64,000 bases of DNA, from contig CM053141.1 in assembly GCA_028571685.1 (NCBI GenBank), positions 75,315,833 to 75,379,832 of the forward strand, in the 5' to 3' direction. The stretch's first letter is position 1; each line of letters starts with the position of its first letter. The DNA comes from Heterohyrax brucei (lineage: Eukaryota > Chordata > Mammalia > Hyracoidea > Procaviidae). Positions 9,250 to 20,436 of the stretch are shown in pieces. Both the position numbers and the translations under genes were made by a program. The notes below the pieces were generated by a model. The model ran no database searches. It saw only the letters and a list, made by a program, of their open reading frames with translations, and had not been told where the DNA came from.

Positions 9250-12200
9250 TGAATTATGATTGAGTAAAAGTATACAATCCAAATTAAATTTGCATGCCTG
9301 TCTATCTGCAGCTTCTTCTGCTCTCCTTGCCCAGCAAAAACACACTCCTCCTTTTCATTCTCTATATTATGTATCCTCTTTACAATATCCTGTCGCTTCC
9401 TTTCCACTCTCTCCTCTCTCTTCTAGTAAGAGACAAATAGGACAGCATCCTACAGATGCATAGAACTATGGAGTACATATACCACATGGTCACATTGTGT
9501 CCTCAAGTCCAGTCCATTCCTGTATGAAGAGCCAACTTCAGTAATGTTTTCTGGTCAGGAGCAGCAGCAGGTCTAGGGGCCATTATCCCAGGGGAACTGC
9601 CAGACCTTTGGACCATCAACTGCAGTCTTTTAGTAGAGTTCTTAAGGTGAACCCTCTTTTTCTCATGTGCCACTGGAACTCAACATTGTATACCCCATCA
9701 CAGCTGTCTTTGGTGGTGGCCAGGCACCATCTGGTTCTTCTGGTCACATGTTTTTGTTTGTTTTAATTTTTATTAATTACAGTAAATGAATAAAATTTCT
9801 AACATCTATCAGTTATCTCATCTATGATAAACCCTCACACCATCACTCTTGCAGCCAACAAAGCTATTTTCTTCTGTAGATAGTTCTATTTTTAAATCTT
9901 CACAACACGGATCTCATACAGTATTTGCCCTTTTGACTCTGATTTCACTCAGCACGTCTTCCAGTTGAAACCATGTTATGAGATGTTTTCTAAAATCTGT
10001 TGTTTTTTTATCATAGCATAGTGTTCCATTGAGTATATGTACCATAAGTTGTTCATCCATTCGTCTGTTGATGGGCATCTGTGTTGATTCCATCTTTTAG
10101 CTATTGTGGACTGTGCTGCGGTAAACATTTGTGTACATGAGTCTGTTTGTGTGGCAGTCTTTGTTTCTGGAGGATAAATTCCAAGCAGTGAAATTACAGA
10201 ATCAAATGGTATGTCTATTCCAGCTTTTTAAGGAAGCACCAGATTGCTTTCCAAAGAGGTTGTACCAACTTGCAATCCCACCAGCAGTGTAGGAGAGTTC
10301 CAGTGTCTCCACAGGCTCTCCAGCATTTGTTGTTTTGTGTTTTTTGGATCATGGCCAACCTTGTTGGGATGAGATGCTATCTCATTGTAGCTTTGATTTG
10401 GGTTGCACCAATGGCTAATGATCATGAGCATATTCTCATATGTCTTTAGGCTGCCTGGATGTCCTCTCCAGTGAAGTGCCTGCCCATCTCCTTTGCCCAT
10501 CATTTAATTAGGTTATTTATCTTTTTCTTGTTGATACTTTGCAGAATCTTGTAGATTATGGAGATCAGACGATGGTGATCCCATTCTGTAGGTGGTCTTT
10601 TAATTCTTTTGATAAAGTCTTTGGATGAGCAAAAGTGTTTGATTCTCAGTAGTTCCCATTGGTCTACTTTCTCTTCTCTTGATCACACTTTGTCAAATTT
10701 TGAAGTCTGTCTAAGCTGTGTATTAAAATTTTCACTGTTGACCCTATTTTTTCTTGCATGATCTTTATCATTTTAGGTATGATATTTAGGTCTTTGATCC
10801 AGTTTGAGTTAGTTTTTGTGTAAAGTGTGAGACATCGGTGTTGTTTCAGTTTTTACAGATGGATATCCCATTTTGCCAGTACCATTTGTTAAAGAGACTG
10901 TTTTCAACCCAGTTTACAATCTTACAGCCTTTGTCAAATATCAGCTGTTCATAAGAGGTTGGTGGCATTTCTGGGGTCTCAACTCTGTTCCATTGGTCTA
11001 TATGTCTCTTTTTGTACCAGTATCAGGCTGTTTTGACTACTGTGGCAGTGTAATAGGTTCTAAGGTTGGGTAGTGTGACTCGTTCTTCCTCTTCAGCAGT
11101 GCTTTAGTTATCCAGGGTTTCTTCCCTTTCCAAATAAAGTTGGTGATTTGTTTCTCCATCTCATTAAAAAATGACACTGGAATTTGTACTGGGATTGCAT
11201 TGTATATGTAGATTGCTTTGAGTAAAATAGACATTTTGACAAAGTTAAGTGTTCCTATCCATGAGCAGGATAAGTTTCTCCAGTTATATGTCTCTTTTAG
11301 TTTCTTGCAGTAAAGTCTTATAGTTCTCTTTGTATAGGTCTCTTATTTCTCTAGTTATATTAATTCCTAGGTATTTTATCTTCTTGGTGACTACAGTAAT
11401 GGTATTGATTTGGCAATTTCTCCTTTGATCTCTTTGTTGATATAAAGGAATCCTGCTGATTTACTTATGTTTATCTTATATCCTGATATTTTGCTGAAGT
11501 CTATTTGTTCGAGGAGTTTACTTATGGATGCTTTAGGATTCTCTGTGTATACAATCTTATCATCTGCAAATAGAGATATTTTTACTTCTTCTTTCCTGAT
11601 ACAGATGCCCTTTATTTCTTCATCTTGTCTAATTGTGCTGGCCAGAACTTCTAGTACAGTATCGAATAGAAGTGATGAGAGTGGGCATCCTTGTCTAGTT
11701 CCCATTCTCAAGGGGAATTCTTTCAGTATCTCACCATTCAGGATGGCGTAAGCAAGCTGGCTTTGCCTAGATGCCCATTATCGCTTTGAGGAATTTCCCT
11801 TCTCTTTCTATTTTGCTAAGAGATTTTAGTATGAATGGGTGTTGGGCTTTGTCAAATGCCTTTTCTGCATCAATTGACAAAATCAAGTAGTTCTTATTTT
11901 TTATGCTGTTTATGTGGTTGATCACATTAATTATTTTTCTGATGTTAAACCAGACTTGCATTCCTTGTGTGAATTCAACTTGGTCATGATAAATTATTTT
12001 TTGATATGTTGTTGAATTCTATTGGCAAGGATTTTGTTGAAGATTTTTGCATCTAGGTCCATCAGTGATATTGGTCTATAATTTTCCTTTTTTGTAGAAT
12101 CTTTCCCCGACTTTGGTATCAGGTTATGCTGGCTTCATAGAATGAATTTGGGAGTATTCCATCCCTTTCTATGCTGTGAAATGTTCTCAGTAGTATTGGA

Positions 12201-12836
12201 GTTAGCTTTTCTCTAAAAGTTTGGTAGAATTCTCAGGTGAAACGACTTGGTCCAGCACTTTTTTTCGTTAATAATTTCATGATGACTTTTTCAGTCTCTT
12301 CCTTTGTGATGGGTTTATTAAGTTGTTCTACTCCTCCTTGTGATAATTTTGGTAGGTGATATGAAGCTAGATGTTTGTCCATTTCCTCTAGGCTTTCAAA
12401 TCTGCTAATGTACAATCTTTTGTAGTATTTGGTTGTGATACTTTTGATTTCAGTTGGGTCTGTTGTGACATCTCCCATCTCATTTCTTATTTGGGTTATT
12501 TGTTTCCTCTCCTGTTTTTCTTTAGTAAGTTTAGTCAATGATGTCTTAATTTTGTTGATCTTTTAAAAAACCCAGCTTTTGATTTTGTTAATTTTCTCAA
12601 TTGTTCTTCTACTTTCTAATTCATTTAGTTCTGCTCTAATCTTTATGATCTGTTGTCTTCTGGTGCCTGAGGGGTTCCTCTGTTGTTCTCTTTCTACTTG
12701 TTCAAGCTGTAGGGTTAATTCTTTGGTTTGGGTTCTTCTTCCTTCTGGATGTGTGCATTTATAGAGATAAATTGGCCTATGAGCACTGCTTTTGTTGTAT
12801 CCCACAGGTTCTAGTAGGATGTGTTTTCATTCTCAG
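9250..12836 (-). mobile_element. L1 LINE, 5' truncated
   Basis: On the minus strand this has degraded ORF2 (12805 down to about 11030), then an older-type L1 end of ORF2 (around 10,000-10,500 the + strand reads ATGTACCATAAGTTGTTCAT, GTTGATGGGCATCTGTG), then a 3' UTR that closely parallels 18610-19678. The + strand T-run near 9246 may be the remnant poly-A tail. No target duplication was identified. Confidence 0.88.
11037..12805 (-). pseudogene. L1 ORF2 reverse transcriptase remnant
   Basis: Open fragments appear in several frames. 12805-12563 is the coiled region before the RT; 12538-12233 has the EEMDKHLASYHLPKL type of sequence seen in L1 between endonuclease and RT; 11961-11767 carries [20 protein letters not shown], the RT motif with its catalytic Asp; 11711-11391 carries [14 protein letters not shown] and the active-site box as LFADDKIVY; 11234-11037 has NFIWKGKKPWI. 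Frameshifts and stops separate them, so no full-length protein is possible. The ORF2 role in living L1 copies is reverse transcription at the nicked target. This copy is a fossil. Confidence 0.88.
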
Positions 12837-13485
12837 GTGTGGCAGGCCCCACCATCTGGCTAACAGTGGAAGCACCTCTTCGGCTGTCCCCAGATACTAT
12901 GATGTGGTGCAAAGTAGGGAGGTGTTATGGCCTTGCTGCCATCCTCAACGGGGCCCACCCATAAGGTACCACTGTCCTAAACACAGCCTTTCTGCTGGAA
13001 AAGTACTTTCCAGACTGGCACTCATTCTTAGCTTGGGAATTAGCCCCTGCTGAGTTCTGTGGTTGGGTGACTCCACCTCCCAGCTGACAAAGATGGTGTC
13101 CCAGGCAAGCTGTCCTTTCAGCCAAGAAATAGCAGAATCTATGGCACAGCTCAGAAAAGAGAAGGTGGAAGGGCAATGGTGCCCTCAGTCAGCAGCCAGG
13201 CTCTCAAACTGTGGCTATCCTACATATTGTCTCTCTGCTACACTACATGCTATTTACCTTAGTCCTGCAGTTCAGCATATTTCCTGGCTCATGCCCAGCC
13301 CCTACATCCTGGATAATAAAGAAGGCATCATCAATACCTGCAATGTGCTCTAACAGTGAGTCAGCAGGAGCAGGGCTCAGCATGCCCTGCCTTGTGTTAG
13401 AAAGTGGTAGCTTCCTCTTCAGTGGCATGTAGTCCAATCTGACAACCCTATGCTGCATCCTACGGTTCCCTGGGTGTCCATTCAA
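12837..13485 (+). other. Unassigned, possible LTR
   Basis: The stretch begins TGTGGCAGGCCCC, has a GGATAATAAAGAAGG poly-A-signal-like site near 13312-13326 and ends near TCAATTATCA, giving TG...CA ends of LTR length. I cannot name a family and did not see a target duplication. Confidence 0.25.
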
Positions 13486-13704
13486 TTATCATTCCGTTAA
13501 ATTTAGTGAAACAAAATGGCAGAGATGTGGTTATGATGAGGCCACATACTACAGTGGCTTTAAAGTGTGGGCTACAATTCGGGCTCTTTCTCTACAGTTG
13601 CTGTGTATTCTCTTCAAGCTTCTTCACTTGTAAAAACAAGATTAAATACTTCCTCCAAGGTTTTTGGTCAGGATCATGTAAATAAACATAACTAAAGTGC
13701 CTAG

Positions 13705-13863
13705 AGGAGCCCTGGTGGCATACAGTGATTAAGGGCTCAGCTGCTGACTGAGAGGTCAGCAGTTCTAATTGACCGGTTGTTCTTTGAAAATCCTACAGGG
13801 CCATTCTAACCTGTCCTATAGGGTCACTATAGAGTTGGAAGCAACTAGATGGCAGCAGGGTTA
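13705..13863 (+). mobile_element. tRNA-headed SINE, short subtype
   Basis: GAGCCCTGGTGGCATACAGT head, GAGAGGTCAGCAGTTC B-box region, CTGTCCTATAGGGTCACTAT box and an ACTAGATGGCAGCAGG tail. Confidence 0.88.
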
Positions 13864-14424
13864 AAATGCCTATACATAGAAACACTAAGACTTTTTTTCT
13901 CTTTCCTAGCAGAAAAAAAAAAACATATTTCATATTCATAAGAAAGTTAATCCTTACATTACAGTTTTGAATCCAGAATAAACATTAGACTTTGGCTTGG
14001 ATTTTGAGTATTCACACAGATATTCCCATTCACACTTCATGCCCTGCTCCAAACAAAACCTTATCTCCATGTGAATTGTTCTGAAGATAAGATGTATTTA
14101 TTCTAACTAATTCTTGATGCTTAAGGGTAACCAGGGCATGCTCACATCAAAGCAGGAGTTCAGGTGCAAGTATAGAAACAACCTGTGTTTAGTTAATCAG
14201 AAGAATGTCCCTTTCAGCGGAGAGGTTAGTGTAAGCCACAAGGAATCAAGAAGGACCAGTGTTTAAGGGGATCCTGGAAAAATTCAGATTTAACTCTTCC
14301 TTAACTCAGTGTAGTCTAGTAGCCTCAGCTCTGTAACTCTCAGATGTGCTTTGCCCTATTCTATCTTGCTGGATCTGGCTGCCATGTCCCTCATCTGCCA
14401 CAAATAAGGACAACAGGCCATTTT
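13864..14424. other. Unassigned sequence
   Basis: No recognisable element apart from short homopolymer runs near 13890-13925. Confidence 0.4.
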
Positions 14425-14944
14425 CACCATGCAGTGAACTGCAGTGTATCCCCCCAGAAATATGTGTAGCCGTGTAGCTGGGCCATGATTCCCAGTATCT
14501 TGAGACTGTCCTCCATTTTGTGGTTTTCCTATGCTGCATGTTAAAGGATTAGGGGGGGACTATAAATCCCTTTAGAAGATCACCTCCCTGCTCCATTGTA
14601 AAGGGAGTTTCCCTGGAGTATGGCTTGCCCCACCCTTAATCCTTTCATCCTGCAAGAGATAAAAGGAAAGAGAAACAAGCAGAGATTTGGGAACCTCACA
14701 CCATCAAGAAAGCAGCACCAGGAGAAGAGCATGTCCTTCAGACCTGCGCCAAGATGCTCCCTAGACAAAGACTGATGCAATACTGGATTTTCCTCCAGAG
14801 CCGACAAGGGGAAAACCTTCCCTTGGGGTTGATGTCCTGAATTTGGACTTGTAACCTACCAGACTGTGTAAGAATAAACTTTCCTTTGTTAAAGCCATCC
14901 ACTCTGTGGTATTTCTGTTAGACCAGCCATAGCTGACTAAAACA
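14425..14944 (+). mobile_element. MaLR-like LTR (family A)
   Basis: This is the same family as 31641-32166: AATATGTGTAGCCGTGTAGC-type sequence near the start, AGACTGTCCTCCATTTTGTG, GATCACCTCCCTGCTCC, TCCTGCAAGAGATAAAAGG, and a 3' end with TGTGTAAGAATAAACTTTCC and CTGACTAAAACA. The first 15 bp are degraded. This is a solo LTR with no internal region. Confidence 0.78.
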
Positions 14945-14949
14945 ATATA

Positions 14950-15411
14950 TCAACTTAGCTAAGTTATGATTCCCAGTATTGTATGATTTTCCACCATTTT
15001 GTTATCTGATGTGATTTTCTACATTTTATAAATCCTACTTGTATGGTATTAATGATACAGGATTAGACAGCATTATATTAACAAGGCAGGACTCAATCTA
15101 CAAGATTAGGTAGTGCCTTAAGACAGTATACTTAAAGATATGAAAACGAGAAGCCAGAAGAGAGACAGGAGGGACTCATGCCACCAAGAAAGCAAGGCCA
15201 GGAGTAGAGCACGTACATTAGACCCAGGGTCCCTGTACTGAGATGTCCCTAGATCAGAGAATATTGATGATAAGGATCTTTCTCCAGAGCCAACAAAGAC
15301 AGAAAGGCTTCCTCTAGAACTAGCACCCTAGACTGTGAGAGAATAAATCTCTACTAAAGCCTATCCACATATGGTATTTCTGTTACAGCAGCACTAGACA
15401 ACTAAGACACA
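14950..15411 (+). mobile_element. MaLR-like LTR (family A), diverged
   Basis: This is a second, more diverged copy directly after the first: AAGTTATGATTCCCAGTATT near the start, CCACCAAGAAAGCAAGGCCA in the middle, and GAGAGAATAAATCTC plus TGGTATTTCTGTTACAGCAG near the end. The beginning is truncated. Confidence 0.7.
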
Positions 15412-15417
15412 CCACTA

Positions 15418-16645
15418 CAAAGCTCCAGAAATTTTGTGTCCATGAATGCAACCAACTATGGATCAAAAATACTCAGGGATGAATTCCCAAAAGCAAAATT
15501 TGAATTTGAGCACTACACTGAATACAGTGATATGGAGGCCTACCTTGCTGTAGCTTCCCACCATTTCACAGAGCCCCGGTTTCTCTCCAGCACTCTTTGA
15601 GTACTGTTTTCCTCCTATCTTATTCCTTCACCTCTTGTGTTGTGTGCACCCTTTGTTTCTGTGAAACAAATGCCTCCGAAAAAAAGCAACAAAGTAGTCA
15701 AAGCAATCCCTCAAAGGCTAAATGTGAGGAGTTGAGGAGAGCGACAGGATGGAGTTTTACTCTAGCAAAGGATGGTTAGCTAGCTATGTAAAGCTTCAAG
15801 AATTTCAAAATCATGGGAGAACTGGCATTGGCTGATGCCCACAAGAGTTCAAGAAACTCACAGTAGAAAAAGGCTACTGCCTTAAACTAGAAAGCATATA
15901 AATATATACAAAAATTTAGATCAAAGAATGGCTCACACAGTTGTAAAGGCTGGAACATCCCAAGTCCACGGATTTGGATAGAGGCTTCTCCGATTTCATG
16001 TAGCCACAGCGGCTGGCAAACCTAAGACAGGTAGATCAGAAAACAGAACTCTTGTTCACAGGCTGTGAACATAGAGGAATCTCAAGATTGGCAGGCAAGA
16101 CCACAAGGCTTCTCCTGGTTCGCACAACTGCAGGGCCTGACAAACCCAAGACTGGTAAGTCAGAGAGCAGGGTTTCACTCACAGGCTGTGAAGACTGAGG
16201 AACTCCCAAATCAGCAGATAAGCTGTAGCTCAATTCCTAAGAACCAGAGGTAAGATGAACAAGAAGCAGCTGAAGGATCCAGAGTGAGAAAAAAGCCAGG
16301 ATGGCTGCTTGTTTGGAAGCAAGCCACACCACCACAGAAACTCACTTTTGGCTGATTGGCTCTTCACAGCACATCATGAAAATCATGGCCCAGCCAAGAG
16401 GACACACAGTCTTCCATCACAGCCACCTTCCAGAGCAAGTCTTCAATTGTGATGAAATATGTATTTATATAGCATTTACACTGTATTAAGTATTATAAGT
16501 AATCTAAAGATGATTTAAGATATATGGGAAGGATGTGTAGAGGTTATATATAATATTTTTATGTAAGTGACTTGAGCATCTTCGAATTTTAGTATCCTCA
16601 ACATTTCTAGAACCAACCCCCCATAGACAATGAGGACTGACTATG
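15418..16645 (+). mobile_element. Tigger-like DNA transposon split by an LTR
   Basis: The left part (15418-15890) has AACCAACTATGGATCAAAAA and a start-like ATGCCTCCGAAAAAAAGCAA at about 15671. The right part (about 16430-16645) has TTGTATTAAGTATTATAAG-like and TAATCTAAAGATGATTTAAG sequence, then TGACTTGAGCATC and AACCAACCCCCCATAGACAA. Both parts fit Tigger/MER2-type elements of the Tc/mariner superfamily. The ERVL-type LTR at 15893-16415 separates them. Coding capacity is essentially gone. Confidence 0.55.
15893..16415 (-). mobile_element. ERVL-type LTR (family B), minus strand
   Basis: The + strand order AATGGCTCACACAGTTGTAA, TCCCAAGTCCACGG, TTCACAGGCTGTGAA, CAATTCCTAAGAACCAGAGG, ATCATGGCCCAGCCAAGAGG matches the LTR at 19838-20422. 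It contains internal near-repeats (CACAGGCTGTGAA occurs twice). It interrupts the Tigger-like element. Confidence 0.72.
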
Positions 16646-16684
16646 TATGTATATTTTATATGTATACATAAAACCAAGACTTTT

Positions 16685-16818
16685 TATATCCATTCCAAAT
16701 CATAGTGATTTATAGAAAAAAGTAGAATTACCCTATAGGGTTTCCAAGGAACAGTTAGAAGATTCAAACTACTAACCTCTGGTTAGCAGCCATAGCTCTC
16801 AGCCACTGTGTCATGATG
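16685..16818 (-). mobile_element. SINE, diverged
   Basis: CCCTATAGGGTTTCCAAGGA, ACTAACCTCTGGTTAGCAGC and a degraded head complement ending ATGATGGG mark a minus-strand short-subtype copy. Confidence 0.72.
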
Positions 16819-17826
16819 GGTCCAAATACATATATGTGTAGCGATACGGGTAGTAACATTTTAAAGGGTGGTGATATTGGGGGCAGACCTCTAGGTAGCT
16901 GTGAGACTAAGAAGCACTCTGCTGAAATGCACAATGAAAAATTTAAAATACATGGGGGTGAGGTCAGGGTGATTGGGGGTAGGTGTCTGTGGCATGAAGC
17001 TGTAAAATTTTCAGGAATGGAAAGACCCTTGGTCACCTGGAGAATCAGTCGCAGCCACATGCAGCCTTGTCCACATTTTGATTCCTCTTTGCAGCCTCAG
17101 GGCAAGGCCAGGCCTGAGCTCCAGAAGTCTAGTCAGAATCCAAAGGATTTCCCTTTTAAGTCTGCAGAATGTGAGGTCTTGTCACATTGAGGCTGTGTTG
17201 TCTTCTCCAAATTGCCCAAAGGCAGCCCCTATGAATGAGTCTGCTCAGCTTTGATTTAATGGCACAGTATCCAGGCAGGATCTGGGGACAACTCTGCCTG
17301 TGCTATGCTATCTCATTCAGCTACCTTTTTAACAGCCCCTCCCTAGAAAAGGGGTTTCCCCTCATTCCTTGTGCTGACCCACAATATGAAAAGTGATAAT
17401 TGGAAAACCATCAACCAGGGCATCTAGAAGCTAAAATTCCTAAGTCCCTCCCACTAGGTTTCACAGGTGAGACTTCAGATCAGGTCACCTAGGCTGGCAA
17501 AGCTTCTTCTCCAGCCTTCTCATGAGTTAGTCAGATCCTGACCAAAAGTGAAGGATGTGTGTACTGCAGACAAATCAGGAAAAGTGTGTGTAGAAATGCA
17601 GCATGGGCTTGCCTTTGACACTGCAGATGAGATTGAAATTGCTTGTCATTTCACTGTGTGAATAAGGGCCAGAGATCTGAAAGCCACTGTGATGGCTGAA
17701 GAGAAGAAGAACCATTTAACTGAAGGGGTAGAAATGGGGACAGCAGGACTCCCGACAAACACTTGAACAAAACCTTGACCTTGACTCAAAATGGCTTCCC
17801 ACCCCTGGGGCATCTTATTCCTCCCT
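16819..17826. other. Unassigned sequence
   Basis: A 125-codon + frame (16813-17190) starts inside SINE sequence and has no recognisable domain. I find no other element. Confidence 0.4.
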
Positions 17827-17984
17827 CAGCAATCCTACAGGGCACAGTAGAACTGCTTCTCAGTTTCTAAGGCTGTAAAATTTTATTGGAGCACAATGCC
17901 ACATCTTTCTCACAAGGAGCGGCTGGCAGGTTCAAACTGCCAAACTTTCAGTTAGCACTTTAAGCATTGTTCCCCCAGGGCTCC
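17827..17984 (-). mobile_element. SINE, long subtype, 3' truncated
   Basis: CAATGCCACATCTTTCTCAC and GGAGCGGCTGGCAGGTTC identify the long subtype. The tail (GTCGATTCC...) is missing. Confidence 0.75.
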
Positions 17985-18191
17985 TGTTCTTACATGTGCC
18001 AGATCATGTTTTAAAAGTTTAATGCAGGACCACCTACTCATTGCTCTTACTCTCTTTACCAAGAAGAGTCACATTTTGGGAGTTATGATTTCCTATTTTT
18101 ATTTTATTAGGAACCTACTTCCTGCCAAATAATTTATGGCATAGATTATTTTTTAAATAACCAATCTGCTTTGAGAACATGGCAGTGTGTT

Positions 18192-18402
18192 TAGTCGTTG
18201 TTGCTAGGTATCACTGAGTTGAATCCAACTCAAAATGACCACATTTGACAGAGTAGAACTACCGCATAGTGTTTTCTATGCTGTAATCTATAGAGGAAAA
18301 GATTTACCAGGTCTGCCTTCTGTGGCGCCACTGGGTAAATTTGAACCACCAGCCTTTCAGTTAACAGTCCAGTGGTTACTGGCAAAGTGTCGAGGCAGCC
18401 TA
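18192..18402 (-). mobile_element. SINE, long subtype, full length
   Basis: It begins GTCGTTGTTGCTAGGT (the reverse of the AACAACAAC-type tail shared with RTE) and runs through TCTATGCTGTAATCTATAG and CCACTGGGTAAATTTGAACC to a damaged head complement. Confidence 0.78.
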
Positions 18403-18455
18403 GAAACTGGCCCTGGGAATCACAATTCTTTTTATTTCTTATAGTAGTTAGAGAA

Positions 18456-18582
18456 GGAAACCTGATGCCACAATGGTTAAGTACTTTGCTACTCATCAAA
18501 AGATTGTTGGTTTGAACTCACCATACTCTGGGAGAAAGGACCTGGCCATCTGCTCCCATAAAGATTACAGTTTTAGCAATGA
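18456..18582 (+). mobile_element. SINE head, long or third subtype, 3' truncated
   Basis: GGAAACCTGATGCCACAATG head, AAAAGATTGTTGGTTTGAAC, then GGGAGAAAGGACCTGGCC and ATCTGCTCCCATAAAGATTA. Confidence 0.7.
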
Positions 18583-18609
18583 CGAAGAGCAGTGATGATT
18601 TTATTAAGC

Positions 18610-19678
18610 ATCTAATGACCTGGTTTCTACTGGAAGACATTATGCTGAATGAAATCAGTCAACAGCAAAAGGACAAATATTGTATGAGACCCCTGCTATA
18701 AGGACTTAAAAATAGACTTACATAGCTAAGAAAAGACTCTTTGATAGCTACAAGAGTGGAGAAGGAGGACAAGGGCTGGTCATAGATTGGATAGCTGATA
18801 GAAATTTGTTTAGGTGAAAGCAGTGAGAGAACACAGTAAAAAGTAGAGCAACTTAACTGGACTTCAACATAAATTGAAAGCTCTTCTAGTCTCAACTCAA
18901 TATTGCAAGGATAGAGTAGTAGGGGTGGGATCTGGGGACCATGCTCTTGGGGGACACTGAGGCCAATTGAGATAACTAGCCCACTGCTAAGAGAGTCTTA
19001 TGCACCCTGTATTGGTGAGTGGCATCTGGGGTCTTAAAAGTTAGCAAGCTGCCATCTGAGGTACACCAAATGGTCCCAACTCATCCAGAGCAGATGATCA
19101 CCAAGCACAACAAAGACACAAGAAAAAAAAGTGAGACGACAGAAGGACCCATGTGAATGGGGGACTGTATTATCATGTGACCAGAAGAAAGAGATGGTGC
19201 CCAGTCACCACCAAAGACAGCCATGATGGGGCACACAATGTAGAGTCCCAGTGGCAACATGAGAAAAAGAGAGCTGCAGATCAAGAACTCTACTAAAAGA
19301 CCACAACTGATGGTCTCACAGCTTGAGCGAATCCCCTGGGAGTGTGGCCCCCTAGACCTGCTATTGCCTCTGGCCAGAAAACACTACTGAGGGCAACTCC
19401 TCAGACAAAACTGAACTGGGTTCAGGGACACAATGTGACAATATAATGTGTGTACTTTACGATTCTAGGATGCTGTCCTACTAGTCTCTTTCTAGATAGA
19501 AGAGAAGAAGGTGGAGAGGATGGAACAGGAGATTGTTAAGGGGATACAACAAGTATAGAATGGAAAGGAGGAGTGTGCTGTCACCAGGCAAGAAAAGGAG
19601 GAGGAGCTGCAGACAGACGGGCACACAAAATTAATTTGGATTGTATACTTTCACTTAATCACAATTAAAAAACAAAAG
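18610..19678 (+). mobile_element. L1 LINE 3' end (3' UTR)
   Basis: TGCTGAATGAAATCAGTC is typical of the end of mammalian L1. The following 1 kb, including GGTGCCCAGTCACCACCAAA, TCAAGAACTCTACTAAAAGA, CCCCCTAGACCTGCTATTGC and TTGGATTGTATACTTTCACT, lines up with the reverse complement of 9250-9760. It ends in an A-rich tail. This is a 5'-truncated insertion. Confidence 0.85.
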
Positions 19679-19837
19679 ATTACAGTACCAGGCAACACAC
19701 AACAATGGAAAATTCTAGTTCCTCCTGTTTTGCGTCACTTTTCATTGACACATTTCTAACTGAGGTTTAACTTTCATACAATAGAGTACAAAGTGTGAGT
19801 TTTGGCACACGTACACACTTGTGTGTATGTTGCTCCT

Positions 19838-20422
19838 ATCTTAGGCTGGGTTCTGTAAGGAAGCAAAACCAGTAACACATATAAACATATACAGAAAGAG
19901 ATTTATATGAAGGGAACAGCTCACACAGCTACAGAGGCTAAAACTTCCCAAGTCCTGGATGGAAATACAAGCTTCACACAGCCATGGAAGCCAACAAACC
20001 CAATGTCAGCAGGTCAGAGTTAGAGTTCCCATTCACAGGCTGTGGAGGTTAACAGATCTCAAGCTGGCAGGCAACACCACAAGGTTTCTGCTGATTCATA
20101 TAGCTGCAGGTGCTGGCCAGCTCAAGATCGGCAGGTCAGGGAACAAGACGCTTACAGGCTGTGAAGGTTGATGGCTCCTAAGAGCTGCTAGTTCAAGTCC
20201 TAAGAACCAGATGTGAGAAGACAAGAGAGAGAGTAGCTGCTGCATCTGCAACAAGCCAAAACCTTGACAAAGCGAGTCGAGAGGAAATATGTGGCAGCAG
20301 GCAGAGAGATAAAGGCTAAGGGGGCAGTAAGCCACCACAAGCCTCACCCATTCCACTTTATACAGCTGCCAAAACACTGAGAATCATGGCCCAGCCAAGT
20401 TGACACACCATCTTAACCATCA
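19838..20422 (-). mobile_element. ERVL LTR (family B), 3' LTR of a minus-strand ERVL
   Basis: On the minus strand the LTR starts TGATGGTTAAGATGG, directly after a purine tract, and continues GTGTCAACTTGGCTGGGCC, a signature of MLT2/ERVL-type LTRs. It ends near CCAGCCTAAGATA. It lies immediately downstream, in the same orientation, of the ERVL pol remnant at 20436-21519, so it is best read as that element's 3' LTR. Confidence 0.75.
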
Positions 20423-20436
20423 GAATCCACCCCTTG
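20423..20436 (-). promoter_or_regulatory. ERVL polypurine tract
   Basis: The minus strand reads CAAGGGGTGGATTC immediately before the LTR start TGATGG. A purine tract at this position primes plus-strand DNA synthesis in retroviruses and ERVL elements. Confidence 0.6.
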
